Source: Arbacia lixula (taxonomy: Eukaryota; Echinodermata; Echinoidea; Arbacioida; Arbaciidae). From it: 64,000 bases of DNA. The stretch is from positions 4,726,658 to 4,790,657 of the forward strand of contig OZ022583.1 of the NCBI GenBank assembly GCA_963669155.1. Direction: 5' to 3'. The notes under the pieces are model-generated. The model was given only the letters and a program-made list of their open reading frames with translations. It made no database searches and was not told where the DNA came from. The position numbers were made by a program, and so were the translations under genes. This document shows, one piece after another, positions 63,101 to 64,000 of the stretch (the first letter of the stretch is position 1; every line of letters starts with the position of its first letter).

Positions 63101-64000
63101 TTTGTTTTGGCTTTTACCTTTCTTTTAAAGTGATTTATATGATTTGTGTGTGTGTGTGTGTGTGGTGTGTGTGTTGTTGTTTGCTATTTGACTGTTAATC
63201 CTAAATCAATTTGTTTACACTGTCTTGATATCCTTACCATTTATCATTTGTATTATCTTTTTACTTATATCCTATCATGTCTATTGTATTATGCTATGGC
63301 ATCATGAATTCACACTGGTTTGTATGATATGTTTTTATCTGTACAGACAGGCACTTTGGAAGAGCAGTTTCTGTTACTGAAAGGGCTACCATGTTGAAAT
63401 AAATATTAAGAGTATAGTGAGAGTGGTGCAATCTTGACTCATGGACTTTATATATTATGAGGGATTTGGGAGTGAAATATAAACTGTTGATTGCGTTTCT
63501 TTAGCCTGGTGAAAGCTGGACAAGTCCTGACTGTTCTGAGGCCTGTGAGTGCTCAGGAGGAACAGCTGATTGCCAGTCATTCAGCTGTGGCAGCAATGAG
63601 GAATGTCAGATCAAGAACGGCTTCCCAGCTTGCTTCTGTGAGGATGGCTTCACCCGTGTTGGTGACTACTGCATAGAAGGTATACAGCACATTTCAACCC
63701 TTCTACAAATCTGTATCATTATAGCAGATCTTGCTCTTTTACATGGTGAAAGCTTATTTGCTGATTATTCTTTTATTGCATTTTTACAAAAAGTTCATGA
63801 TGTTTTAACAGCAATTCATATTTTAATCAATCATATTTAGAAAGAAAGAAAATTCTGATGAAACCAATTGGTTTATCCTTTCATGATATTTGGTCCACTT
63901 ATAGGGTAAAAAAAAAAGGAGAGATTAAGAGGGAAGAGATGAAATCTTATATGTTTATGACCAGCACATACACTCTCGTCATGAAAACATGCACAAAATA
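1..64000 (+). CDS. Internal part of one giant FCGBP/zonadhesin-like multi-VWD gene (101 exons seen)
   Basis: All readable coding exons lie on the + strand, and each donor phase matches the next acceptor phase, so they join into one open frame of about 19,780 nt (about 6,590 residues), apart from a TGA at 48712. Domain order is partial D assembly, six EGF, two FN3-like, then fifteen D assemblies (VWD-C8-TIL-TIL-associated). I found no signal peptide, transmembrane segment, start codon or terminal stop, so both ends lie outside. The family (IgGFc-binding protein, zonadhesin, tectorin, gel-forming mucins, echinoderm adhesive proteins) is secreted and forms disulfide-linked mucus, matrix or adhesive networks; that role is inferred. 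No Ser/Thr-rich mucin domain appears, which favours an FCGBP-like over a true mucin architecture. It could be two adjacent genes, but I see no terminal exon, stop or poly(A) context between modules. Confidence 0.85.
2538..2759 (+). CDS. EGF-like domains 1 and 2 in one exon
   Basis: A 222-nt phase 1-1 exon after a TTGCAG acceptor and before a GGTAAGT donor. It encodes two tandem EGF modules: [10 protein letters not shown]... ending at GKLC, then DDCFTDPC... ending at GDLCDQG. Both contain the C-x-D/N-x4-F/Y-x-C consensus for Asp/Asn beta-hydroxylation ([10 protein letters not shown] and [10 protein letters not shown]), typical of calcium-binding EGF domains. It is the only two-EGF exon here; the next four EGF exons hold one domain each, so it probably arose by intron loss or by duplication inside the exon. 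Confidence 0.9.
2818..2920 (+). pseudogene. Relic EGF exon in the intron after EGF 2
   Basis: This stretch matches the second EGF of the preceding exon closely: [13 protein letters not shown] against [13 protein letters not shown], and GGQYQFTCD against DGQNRFTCE. It is not usable: the only nearby acceptor-like AG (about 2818) gives the wrong frame, the fifth Cys of the CEC motif is replaced (CDF), and the frame runs into a TAG at 2918-2920 with no donor. It therefore looks like a dead copy of the 3' half of the upstream exon. Confidence 0.7.
3360..3473 (+). CDS. EGF-like domain 3 (calcium-binding type)
   Basis: A 114-nt phase 1-1 exon (38 codons) between TTCTCAG and GGTAAGT. It starts [10 protein letters not shown], the usual calcium-binding EGF entry, has the hydroxylation consensus [10 protein letters not shown], and ends [10 protein letters not shown]. 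Six cysteines in EGF spacing. Symmetric phase lets single EGF exons be inserted or lost without a frameshift. Confidence 0.92.
3974..4087 (+). CDS. EGF-like domain 4
   Basis: A 114-nt phase 1-1 exon with acceptor TTTTAG and donor GGTGAGT. It starts [16 protein letters not shown], contains [10 protein letters not shown] (Asp/Asn hydroxylation consensus), and ends SGDRCEIG. Six EGF cysteines are present. The intron after it is long (1,046 bp). Confidence 0.92.
4088..5133 (+). other. Intron, possible MITE-like insertion
   Basis: No coding exon seen. A block around 4115-4725 differs in composition from its surroundings; it begins near TTTAAAGGAGACC and ends near GTACCCTTTAAA, which is only a weak inverted match. 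A 104-codon open stretch at 4366-4680 has no recognisable domain and I treat it as chance. Confidence 0.3.
5134..5250 (+). CDS. EGF-like domain 5
   Basis: A 117-nt phase 1-1 exon (39 codons), one codon longer than its neighbours, between TTTCCAG and GGTAAGC. It reads [16 protein letters not shown], then [11 protein letters not shown], ending GLNCEIG. It is the only EGF in this run lacking the Asp/Asn of the hydroxylation consensus (Gly instead) and lacking the D-x-D/N-E-C entry, so it is unlikely to bind calcium in the usual way. Confidence 0.92.
5649..5762 (+). CDS. EGF-like domain 6 (calcium-binding type)
   Basis: A 114-nt phase 1-1 exon after CTTTTCAG and before GGTTAG. It starts [16 protein letters not shown], contains [10 protein letters not shown], and ends AGVRCEEG. 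Last of the EGF run; FN3-like exons follow. The next intron (5763-6439) holds an AT-rich (ATTT)n tract near 6121-6150 and nothing else recognised. Confidence 0.92.
6440..6742 (+). CDS. Fibronectin-III-like domain 1 with EGF-like tail
   Basis: A 303-nt phase 1-1 exon (101 codons). The first 85 or so residues fit an FN3 beta-sandwich: early ITVCWTV (B strand Trp), a [14 protein letters not shown] segment (C strand, E-Y-R), then [18 protein letters not shown], which matches the FN3 L-x-P-x-T-x-Y-x-x-x-V region. The last 13 residues, [13 protein letters not shown], are a truncated EGF-like hook and join to the next exon in phase 1. FN3 assignment is by pattern only; the sequence is divergent. Confidence 0.75.
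7224..7550 (+). CDS. Fibronectin-III-like domain 2 with EGF-like tail
   Basis: A 327-nt phase 1-1 exon (109 codons). [10 protein letters not shown] (B strand), [13 protein letters not shown] (C strand) and [16 protein letters not shown] (E-F region with Tyr) fit FN3. It ends with the same kind of half-EGF hook as its neighbour ([13 protein letters not shown]). The two exons are clearly paralogous in plan but diverged in sequence. Together they form a spacer between the EGF run and the first complete VWD. Confidence 0.78.
8106..12787 (+). CDS. D assembly A1 (VWD-C8-TIL-TIL-associated)
   Basis: Six exons: 8106-8443, 8856-9011, 9443-9581, 10056-10238, 11439-11641, 12610-12787; 399 codons. VWD part 1 opens [11 protein letters not shown] and is the longest of the window (338 nt); it keeps the GD/PH motif. 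VWD part 2 has [12 protein letters not shown], with a sequon just before CGLCG. The linker has FANSW instead of FGNSW. C8 and TIL cysteines are intact. Phases 1>0, 0-0, 0>1, 1-1, 1>0, 0>1. In the family the VWD binds Ca2+ and the assembly folds as one disulfide-rich unit. Its C8-TIL and TIL-TILa introns hold MITE remnants. Confidence 0.88.
10283..10424. mobile_element. Short MITE, family 1 (copy a)
   Basis: Ends are inverted: left GGCCCTGCTGCATAAAAC against the complement of right GTTTCATGCAATGGGGCCC region. Inside it has CTATGGAAACCTTGAATTT and TACCATTAATGGTA. Two further copies lie at about 62066-62200 and 62351-62509. Non-coding, in the intron between C8 and TIL of A1. Confidence 0.65.
10822..10898. 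repeat. Imperfect direct repeat, about 39 bp x 2
   Basis: CTATTTT...GGGA...CTGCGCATGCTCT occurs twice back to back (10822-10859 and 10861-10898). It is part of a composite repeat-rich intron that also holds the hairpin at 11109-11232, with which it shares the CTATTTTTTCCT motif. Confidence 0.55.
11109..11232. mobile_element. Foldback (hairpin) element, about 124 bp
   Basis: Near-complete inverted repeat: left arm TATAGTGAAAATTATC pairs with right GATAATTTCCACTATA, and the centre CTATTTTTTCC-T-CGGGGGC / GCCCC-T-CGGAAAAAATAG is an almost perfect palindrome with a TTC turn. Non-coding MITE-like structure in an intron of A1. Confidence 0.7.
11668..11850. mobile_element. Degraded MITE, family 2 (relic copy)
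   Basis: Starts TTAAAGGGAATATACTG and continues through AAGCCTTCAGAAGG, GATGGTCTTAAATGCATG and GCTGAAAGCTATTT. It matches the reverse complement of the right half of the foldback element at 59360-59663 over most of its length. The intron continues to 12609 with nothing else recognised. Confidence 0.6.
12788..13512 (+). other. Intron, nothing recognised
   Basis: Intron joining A1 to A2, phase 1. AT-rich. The AAACCTGTAGAGAAAGACCAC region near 13243 resembles a segment at about 26870 (AAACCTGCTGTAACTCAC...AGAAAGACCACC), perhaps a dispersed repeat. No exon seen. Confidence 0.4.
13513..16700 (+). CDS. D assembly A2, with RGDPHY in the VWD
   Basis: Exons 13513-13838, 14431-14586, 14992-15133, 15666-15845, 16071-16282, 16523-16700; 398 codons. 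VWD part 1 reads [13 protein letters not shown]: Arg replaces the Trp found before GDPHY in all other complete VWDs here, which creates an RGD tripeptide inside the GD/PH site. VWD part 2 has [12 protein letters not shown]. The linker is unusual: VFAQDW in place of FGNSW. The TIL exon is the longest of the window (212 nt). C8 (180 nt) is one codon shorter than in A0, A1 and A3-A5. All phases fit the common cassette. Confidence 0.88.
17082..21215 (+). CDS. D assembly A3 (recent sister of A4)
   Basis: Exons 17082-17407, 18015-18170, 18442-18592, 19686-19868, 20396-20598, 21041-21215; 398 codons. VWD part 1 has [11 protein letters not shown] and differs from the A4 copy at only about five of 326 bases; C8 differs at about seven of 183, TIL at about four of 203, while the linker and TIL-associated exons differ far more. 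VWD part 2 has [12 protein letters not shown]. The linker motif is FGNDW. Flanking intron sequence is shared with A4 too, so this was a genomic duplication of the cassette. The intron before C8 carries a MITE that A4 lacks. Confidence 0.9.
17552..17596. repeat. 45-nt intronic hairpin
   Basis: CAATGCTATTATCA...GGCC, a TGT loop, then GGCC...TGATAATAGCATTG: 19 of 21 arm bases pair. The paralogous site in A4 (about 23507-23557) has an extra GGCCTGT copy and point changes on one arm, so pairing has weakened there. Confidence 0.6.
19038..19600. mobile_element. MITE-like element in the A3 intron
   Basis: Left end GGGTGGTATTCCGAAAT and right end ATTTCAGAATATCACCC are inverted repeats (15 of 17). The interior repeats 'taggag' and 'ggaatacc' motifs in both orientations. 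The equivalent A4 intron (25071-25530) is about 630 bp shorter and lacks it, so the insertion postdates or was lost after the A3/A4 duplication. Confidence 0.7.
20186..20395 (+). repeat. Duplicated acceptor-proximal intron segment (A3 TIL)
   Basis: The block CAATCCATTTCAATGTAAAG..GGCTTTCACAGCATTTCTTACC (20192-20243) recurs as CAATCTATTTCAGTATGAATAAAGGCTTTCACTACATTGCTTGCC (20342-20388) just before the TIL acceptor. An old local duplication, about 150 bp apart. Confidence 0.5.
21835..27552 (+). CDS. D assembly A4 (recent sister of A3)
   Basis: Exons 21835-22160, 23854-24009, 24920-25070, 25531-25713, 26122-26324, 27378-27552; 398 codons. VWD part 1 has [11 protein letters not shown]; part 2 has [12 protein letters not shown]; linker FGNDW; complete C8 and TIL. 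Exon sizes equal those of A3 exactly. Introns have been expanded by insertions: a satellite-bearing element after exon 1 (22242-23422), a 128-bp tandem repeat and a retrotransposon tail before the last exon. The last acceptor sits only about a dozen bases downstream of the retrotransposon fragment. Confidence 0.9.
22288..22407. repeat. CCGTCCGTCGT microsatellite
   Basis: About 120 bp made only of GTCC and GTC steps (for example CCGTCCGTCGTCCGTCCGTC), inside the inserted element and directly before the 157-bp repeats. Confidence 0.9.
22414..23355. repeat. Six tandem 157-bp units with AGGTCA clusters
   Basis: Units begin (GTTAAAGTTTACCTGC) at 22414, 22571, 22728, 22885, 23042 and 23199: exactly 157 bp each. 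Each unit ends in four AGGTCA half-sites with spacers of 7, 1 and 4 bp; in the first unit they lie at 22532, 22545, 22552 and 22562. The third unit has one half-site changed to AGGTTA. Confidence 0.9.
24010..24919 (+). other. Intron, nothing recognised
   Basis: The A4 intron between VWD part 2 and the linker is about 910 bp against 271 bp in A3, so some 640 bp were gained here or lost in A3. About 24770-24816 (TGCCCTTTGAGAATTTGTTTGGAATTG) weakly echoes the start of the linker exon, perhaps a decayed copy. Confidence 0.35.
25258..25330. repeat. (GT)n-rich microsatellite
   Basis: Interrupted TG dinucleotide run (TGTGTGTGTGTGCATGTGTG) in the A4 intron before C8. Confidence 0.85.
26338..26620. 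repeat. Tandem repeat, about 128 bp x 2.2
   Basis: GCACACTTAT/AT...GATTTTGT...CTTCTTGTGGTTCTTCTCA...CAAGTCAACAT recurs at 26340, 26468 and (partial) 26597. It starts just after the TIL donor of A4. No known function. Confidence 0.7.
27057..27365 (-). mobile_element. 5'-truncated non-LTR retrotransposon tail
   Basis: The minus strand encodes the C-terminal piece typical of RTE/CR1-like reverse transcriptase ORFs: [18 protein letters not shown], then [16 protein letters not shown], then [12 protein letters not shown] and a stop near 27081. Directly beyond the stop lies a (CTAT)n run (27057-27084), which would be the simple-repeat 3' tail of such an element. Only the last roughly 90 codons remain. 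It lies antisense in the intron before the last A4 exon and stops almost at that exon's acceptor. Confidence 0.8.
27553..28272 (+). other. Intron, nothing recognised
   Basis: Joins A4 to A5 in phase 1. An open stretch at 27749-28036 has no domain or splice support. The imperfect palindromic pair AAGAGCTGATG / CATCAGCTCTT around 27968-28008 is the only structure seen. Confidence 0.4.
28273..33270 (+). CDS. D assembly A5
   Basis: Exons 28273-28598, 29772-29927, 31140-31290, 31793-31975, 32511-32713, 33096-33270; 398 codons, with exon sizes identical to A3 and A4, so it belongs to the same subgroup. VWD part 1 has [11 protein letters not shown]; part 2 has [17 protein letters not shown]; linker FGNSW; C8 opens [13 protein letters not shown] opens [12 protein letters not shown]. 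Its last exon follows a weak acceptor (TTTCATGAAAAG, few pyrimidines). Long introns after exons 1 and 2 hold a foldback element and microsatellites. It is the last assembly before the recent array. Confidence 0.9.
28671..29171. mobile_element. Full-length foldback MITE, about 500 bp
   Basis: Left AAAGGGATTGTCCATCCTGA...AGTTGGTTTCAATAAAA pairs with the complement of right TTTTATTGGAACCAACTTATC...GTGAACTATCCCTTT. Pairing resumes inside around GAGGTGCTCTCCC / GGGAGAGCACCTC, so nearly the whole element is an inverted repeat. No clear target duplication seen. Confidence 0.8.
30005..30120. repeat. (TA)n(GA)n microsatellite
   Basis: TATATATA run followed by about 95 bp of GA with GACA interruptions, in the A5 intron before the linker. 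The rest of this 1.2-kb intron contains a C9/A25-type homopolymer at about 30811-30842 and no exon. Confidence 0.9.
32738..32830 (+). mobile_element. tRNA-derived SINE head
   Basis: A-box-like TGGCGTAGTGG at 32748-32758 and B-box-like GGTTGAATCC at 32791-32800, with tRNA-like spacing, inside a run starting GGGAGCTCTG. The tRNA body is not a valid cloverleaf, so I call it a SINE promoter region rather than a tRNA gene. The right end is unclear. Confidence 0.6.
33271..33822 (+). other. Unique intron before the array
   Basis: Phase-1 intron joining A5 to U1. It has no similarity to the 221-bp intron that occupies the same position before U2-U8, so it marks the left edge of the array. No exon seen. 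Confidence 0.6.
33823..36348 (+). CDS. Array unit U1: D assembly
   Basis: Exons 33823-34139, 34467-34622, 34923-35073, 35371-35547, 35684-35886, 36174-36348; 1,179 nt, 393 codons, 34 Cys. VWD part 1: [11 protein letters not shown], about residues 8-18; part 2: [17 protein letters not shown], with a sequon before CGLCG and Asp/Asn residues of the Ca2+ loop; linker FGNSW; C8 opens [13 protein letters not shown] has [11 protein letters not shown]; the last exon opens PGDSW. U1 differs from U2 at only about four bases, three in its first 12 bp (APGY instead of GPGY context) and one giving LNVS for LNAS; both keep an N-glycan sequon. Confidence 0.93.
36570..39095 (+). CDS. Array unit U2: D assembly
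   Basis: Exons 36570-36886, 37214-37369, 37670-37820, 38118-38294, 38431-38633, 38921-39095; 393 codons. First unit with the [13 protein letters not shown] start and LNASAF. It shares with U1 the intronic base G in AGCAGTGACATAC (about 37047), which is T in U3-U8. Otherwise indistinguishable by eye from U3. Confidence 0.93.
39317..41842 (+). CDS. Array unit U3: D assembly
   Basis: Exons 39317-39633, 39961-40116, 40417-40567, 40865-41041, 41178-41380, 41668-41842; 393 codons. Carries intronic markers AGCATTGACATAC and ATATGCCGTGG; the latter is shared only with U4 and U5. Protein identical to U2 as far as I can read. Confidence 0.93.
42064..44589 (+). CDS. Array unit U4: D assembly
   Basis: Exons 42064-42380, 42708-42863, 43164-43314, 43612-43788, 43925-44127, 44415-44589; 393 codons. 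I saw no base difference from U3 or U5, introns included, so true copy number in this stretch depends on how the assembly was made. Confidence 0.92.
44811..47336 (+). CDS. Array unit U5: D assembly
   Basis: Exons 44811-45127, 45455-45610, 45911-46061, 46359-46535, 46672-46874, 47162-47336; 393 codons. Same markers as U3 and U4 (ATATGCCGTGG). All splice sites, GDPHY, CGLCG and FGNSW motifs intact. Confidence 0.92.
47558..50083 (+). CDS. Array unit U6: D assembly with in-frame TGA
   Basis: Exons 47558-47874, 48202-48357, 48658-48808, 49102-49278, 49415-49617, 49909-50083. The linker exon has an added A (GGAGAACCAG) and a lost C (GACGAGTAG) about 15 bp apart. The frame is restored afterwards, but between them it reads GAA-CCA-GTG-TGA, a stop at 48712-48714, and loses a conserved Cys. 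Skipping this 151-nt exon would break the frame. Also unit-specific: MGEV for MREV in VWD part 1. It shares with U7 a 4-bp intron deletion (near 48845), a 4-bp insertion (near 49827) and GTGTTCTTCG. Either a sequencing/assembly error or a real truncating lesion. Confidence 0.85.
50305..52830 (+). CDS. Array unit U7: D assembly
   Basis: Exons 50305-50621, 50949-51104, 51405-51555, 51849-52025, 52162-52364, 52656-52830; 393 codons, open throughout. LNASGF replaces LNASAF, shared only with U8. The linker acceptor is ATATAG instead of ACATACAG, still a valid AG. It shares the 4-bp deletion and insertion with U6, with a G in place of C in the inserted motif (ATACATGGATG). Confidence 0.92.
53052..55480 (+). 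CDS. Array unit U8: D assembly with a different last exon
   Basis: Exons 53052-53368, 53696-53851, 54152-54302, 54600-54776, 54913-55115 belong to the array; the last exon, 55306-55480, does not. It opens [14 protein letters not shown] and is clearly diverged from the PGDSW exon of U1-U7, though the same length (175 nt) and phase. U8 has LNASGF like U7, HPFARV where others have HPSARV, and lacks the 4-bp intron deletion of U6/U7, so it looks like a mosaic. 393 codons. Confidence 0.92.
55728..58992 (+). CDS. D assembly A14
   Basis: Exons 55728-56044, 56756-56908, 57265-57418, 57922-58098, 58308-58510, 58818-58992; 393 codons. VWD part 1: [11 protein letters not shown], same 317-nt size as the array units. 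Part 2 is one codon shorter and reads [23 protein letters not shown] is kept but the sequon before it is lost. Linker FGDSW; C8 opens [10 protein letters not shown]; the TIL exon is very similar to the array TIL ([11 protein letters not shown]). The TIL acceptor lies after an A/T homopolymer run (about 58260-58297). Closest relative of the array units. Confidence 0.9.
56126..56654. mobile_element. MITE-like element in A14 intron 1
   Basis: Left end TTTAAAGATTGTCCGTCCCTTTT against the complement of right end AAAAGGGACTAGCTGTCTTTAAA; about 23-bp imperfect inverted repeats. Fills most of the 711-bp intron. Non-coding. Confidence 0.65.
59360..59663. mobile_element. Foldback MITE, family 2 (well-kept copy)
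   Basis: Left arm GATGG..TTAAATTCATGTATTGTCTATTTTAGAAG...TTTGCCCTCAAATG (59360-59423) pairs over about 64 bp with right arm 59531-59594. The right flank continues to TATATGCCCTTTAA, matching a relic at 11668-11850 in reverse orientation. Sits in the intron between A14 and A15. Confidence 0.75.
59738..63679 (+). CDS. D assembly A15
   Basis: Exons 59738-60054, 60454-60606, 61280-61430, 61646-61822, 62608-62810, 63505-63679; 392 codons. VWD part 1: [11 protein letters not shown]; part 2 [19 protein letters not shown], where Glu replaces the sequon Asn; linker FGNSW; C8 opens [13 protein letters not shown] opens [12 protein letters not shown]. The last exon is almost identical to that of A14 for its first 150 bases, although the rest of the two assemblies has diverged. 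It ends with a donor in phase 1 (GAAG/GTATAC), so another module must follow outside the window. Confidence 0.9.
60607..61279 (+). other. Intron with possible short MITE
   Basis: GGGCCCCATGTGTGAAAGAGTTATGAT near 60676 and the complement of CGCAAGTCTTTATAAGACAGGGCC ending near 60816 look like weak inverted ends. No exon seen in the rest. Confidence 0.35.
62066..62200. mobile_element. Short MITE, family 1 (copy b)
   Basis: Shares GGAAACCTTGAATTT, ATTGGCTGT, TTACCATTAATGATAGGTTTTG and CAATGGGGTCC with the element at 10283-10424. Its left end is less clear. Confidence 0.6.
62351..62509. mobile_element. Short MITE, family 1 (copy c)
   Basis: Inverted ends GGGCCTCATTGCATAAAACTAACC and GGTAAGTTTTATGAAACAAGGTCC (complement). 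Only about 150 bp from copy b, in the intron before the A15 TIL exon. Confidence 0.7.
62811..63504 (+). other. Intron with (GT)n tract
   Basis: A TG dinucleotide run lies at about 63147-63172; otherwise AT-rich with no exon, inverted ends or open frame of note. Confidence 0.4.
63680..64000 (+). other. Start of an intron running out of the window
   Basis: Begins with donor GTATAC after the last A15 exon. No VWD, EGF or other exon before the window ends; nothing else recognised. Confidence 0.5.

Noticed and set aside
1..64000. Gel-forming mucin identity
   Set aside because: No Pro/Thr/Ser-rich repeat exon and no cystine knot seen; the repeated D assemblies fit FCGBP/zonadhesin-like proteins better. 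I assign no gene symbol.

Overview
The window is an internal piece of one very large animal gene on the + strand. I can place 101 coding exons, all with AG/GT-type boundaries and matching phases, coding about 6,590 residues with no start codon and no natural stop. The first exon is cut by the left edge, and the last readable exon (63505-63679) ends at a donor, so the gene continues both ways. The product is an extracellular, cysteine-rich modular protein of the FCGBP / zonadhesin / gel-forming-mucin D-domain class. AT-rich introns of 200-1,700 bp packed with foldback MITE-like elements, a tRNA-derived SINE, a non-LTR retrotransposon tail and (CCGTC)-type satellite suggest a marine invertebrate. 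An echinoderm is my best guess, but this is inference and not proven by the sequence.

Layout. 1-2032: end of one D assembly (linker, C8, TIL, TIL-associated exons). 2538-5762: six EGF-like domains in five exons. 6440-7550: two fibronectin-III-like exons, each ending in a short EGF-like tail. 8106-33270: five divergent D assemblies (A1-A5); A3 and A4 are a more recent pair. 33823-55120: a tandem array of eight almost identical D assemblies (U1-U8) with a 2,747-bp period, exons and introns alike. 55306-63679: the closing exon of U8 and two more assemblies (A14, A15).

Each D assembly is the same six-exon cassette, about 393-399 residues: VWD part 1 with GDPHY; VWD part 2 with CGLCG; a linker with an FGNSW-type motif; C8; TIL; TIL-associated Cys-rich exon. 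It enters and leaves in phase 1, so whole cassettes can be gained or lost in frame. All 15 VWD part-1 exons here keep the GD/PH motif known in MUC2 and FCGBP as an autocatalytic cleavage site, so the product may be a disulfide-held chain of cleavable units.

Most notable: the eight-unit array, which carries a traceable pattern of shared variants and one in-frame TGA in U6; an RGD motif overlapping GDPH in A2; an N-glycan sequon before CGLCG in 13 of 15 VWD domains; and an intronic transposon-like insertion carrying six 157-bp repeats with stacked AGGTCA half-sites (perfect DR1 plus DR4). No gene other than this one and transposon remnants is supported.
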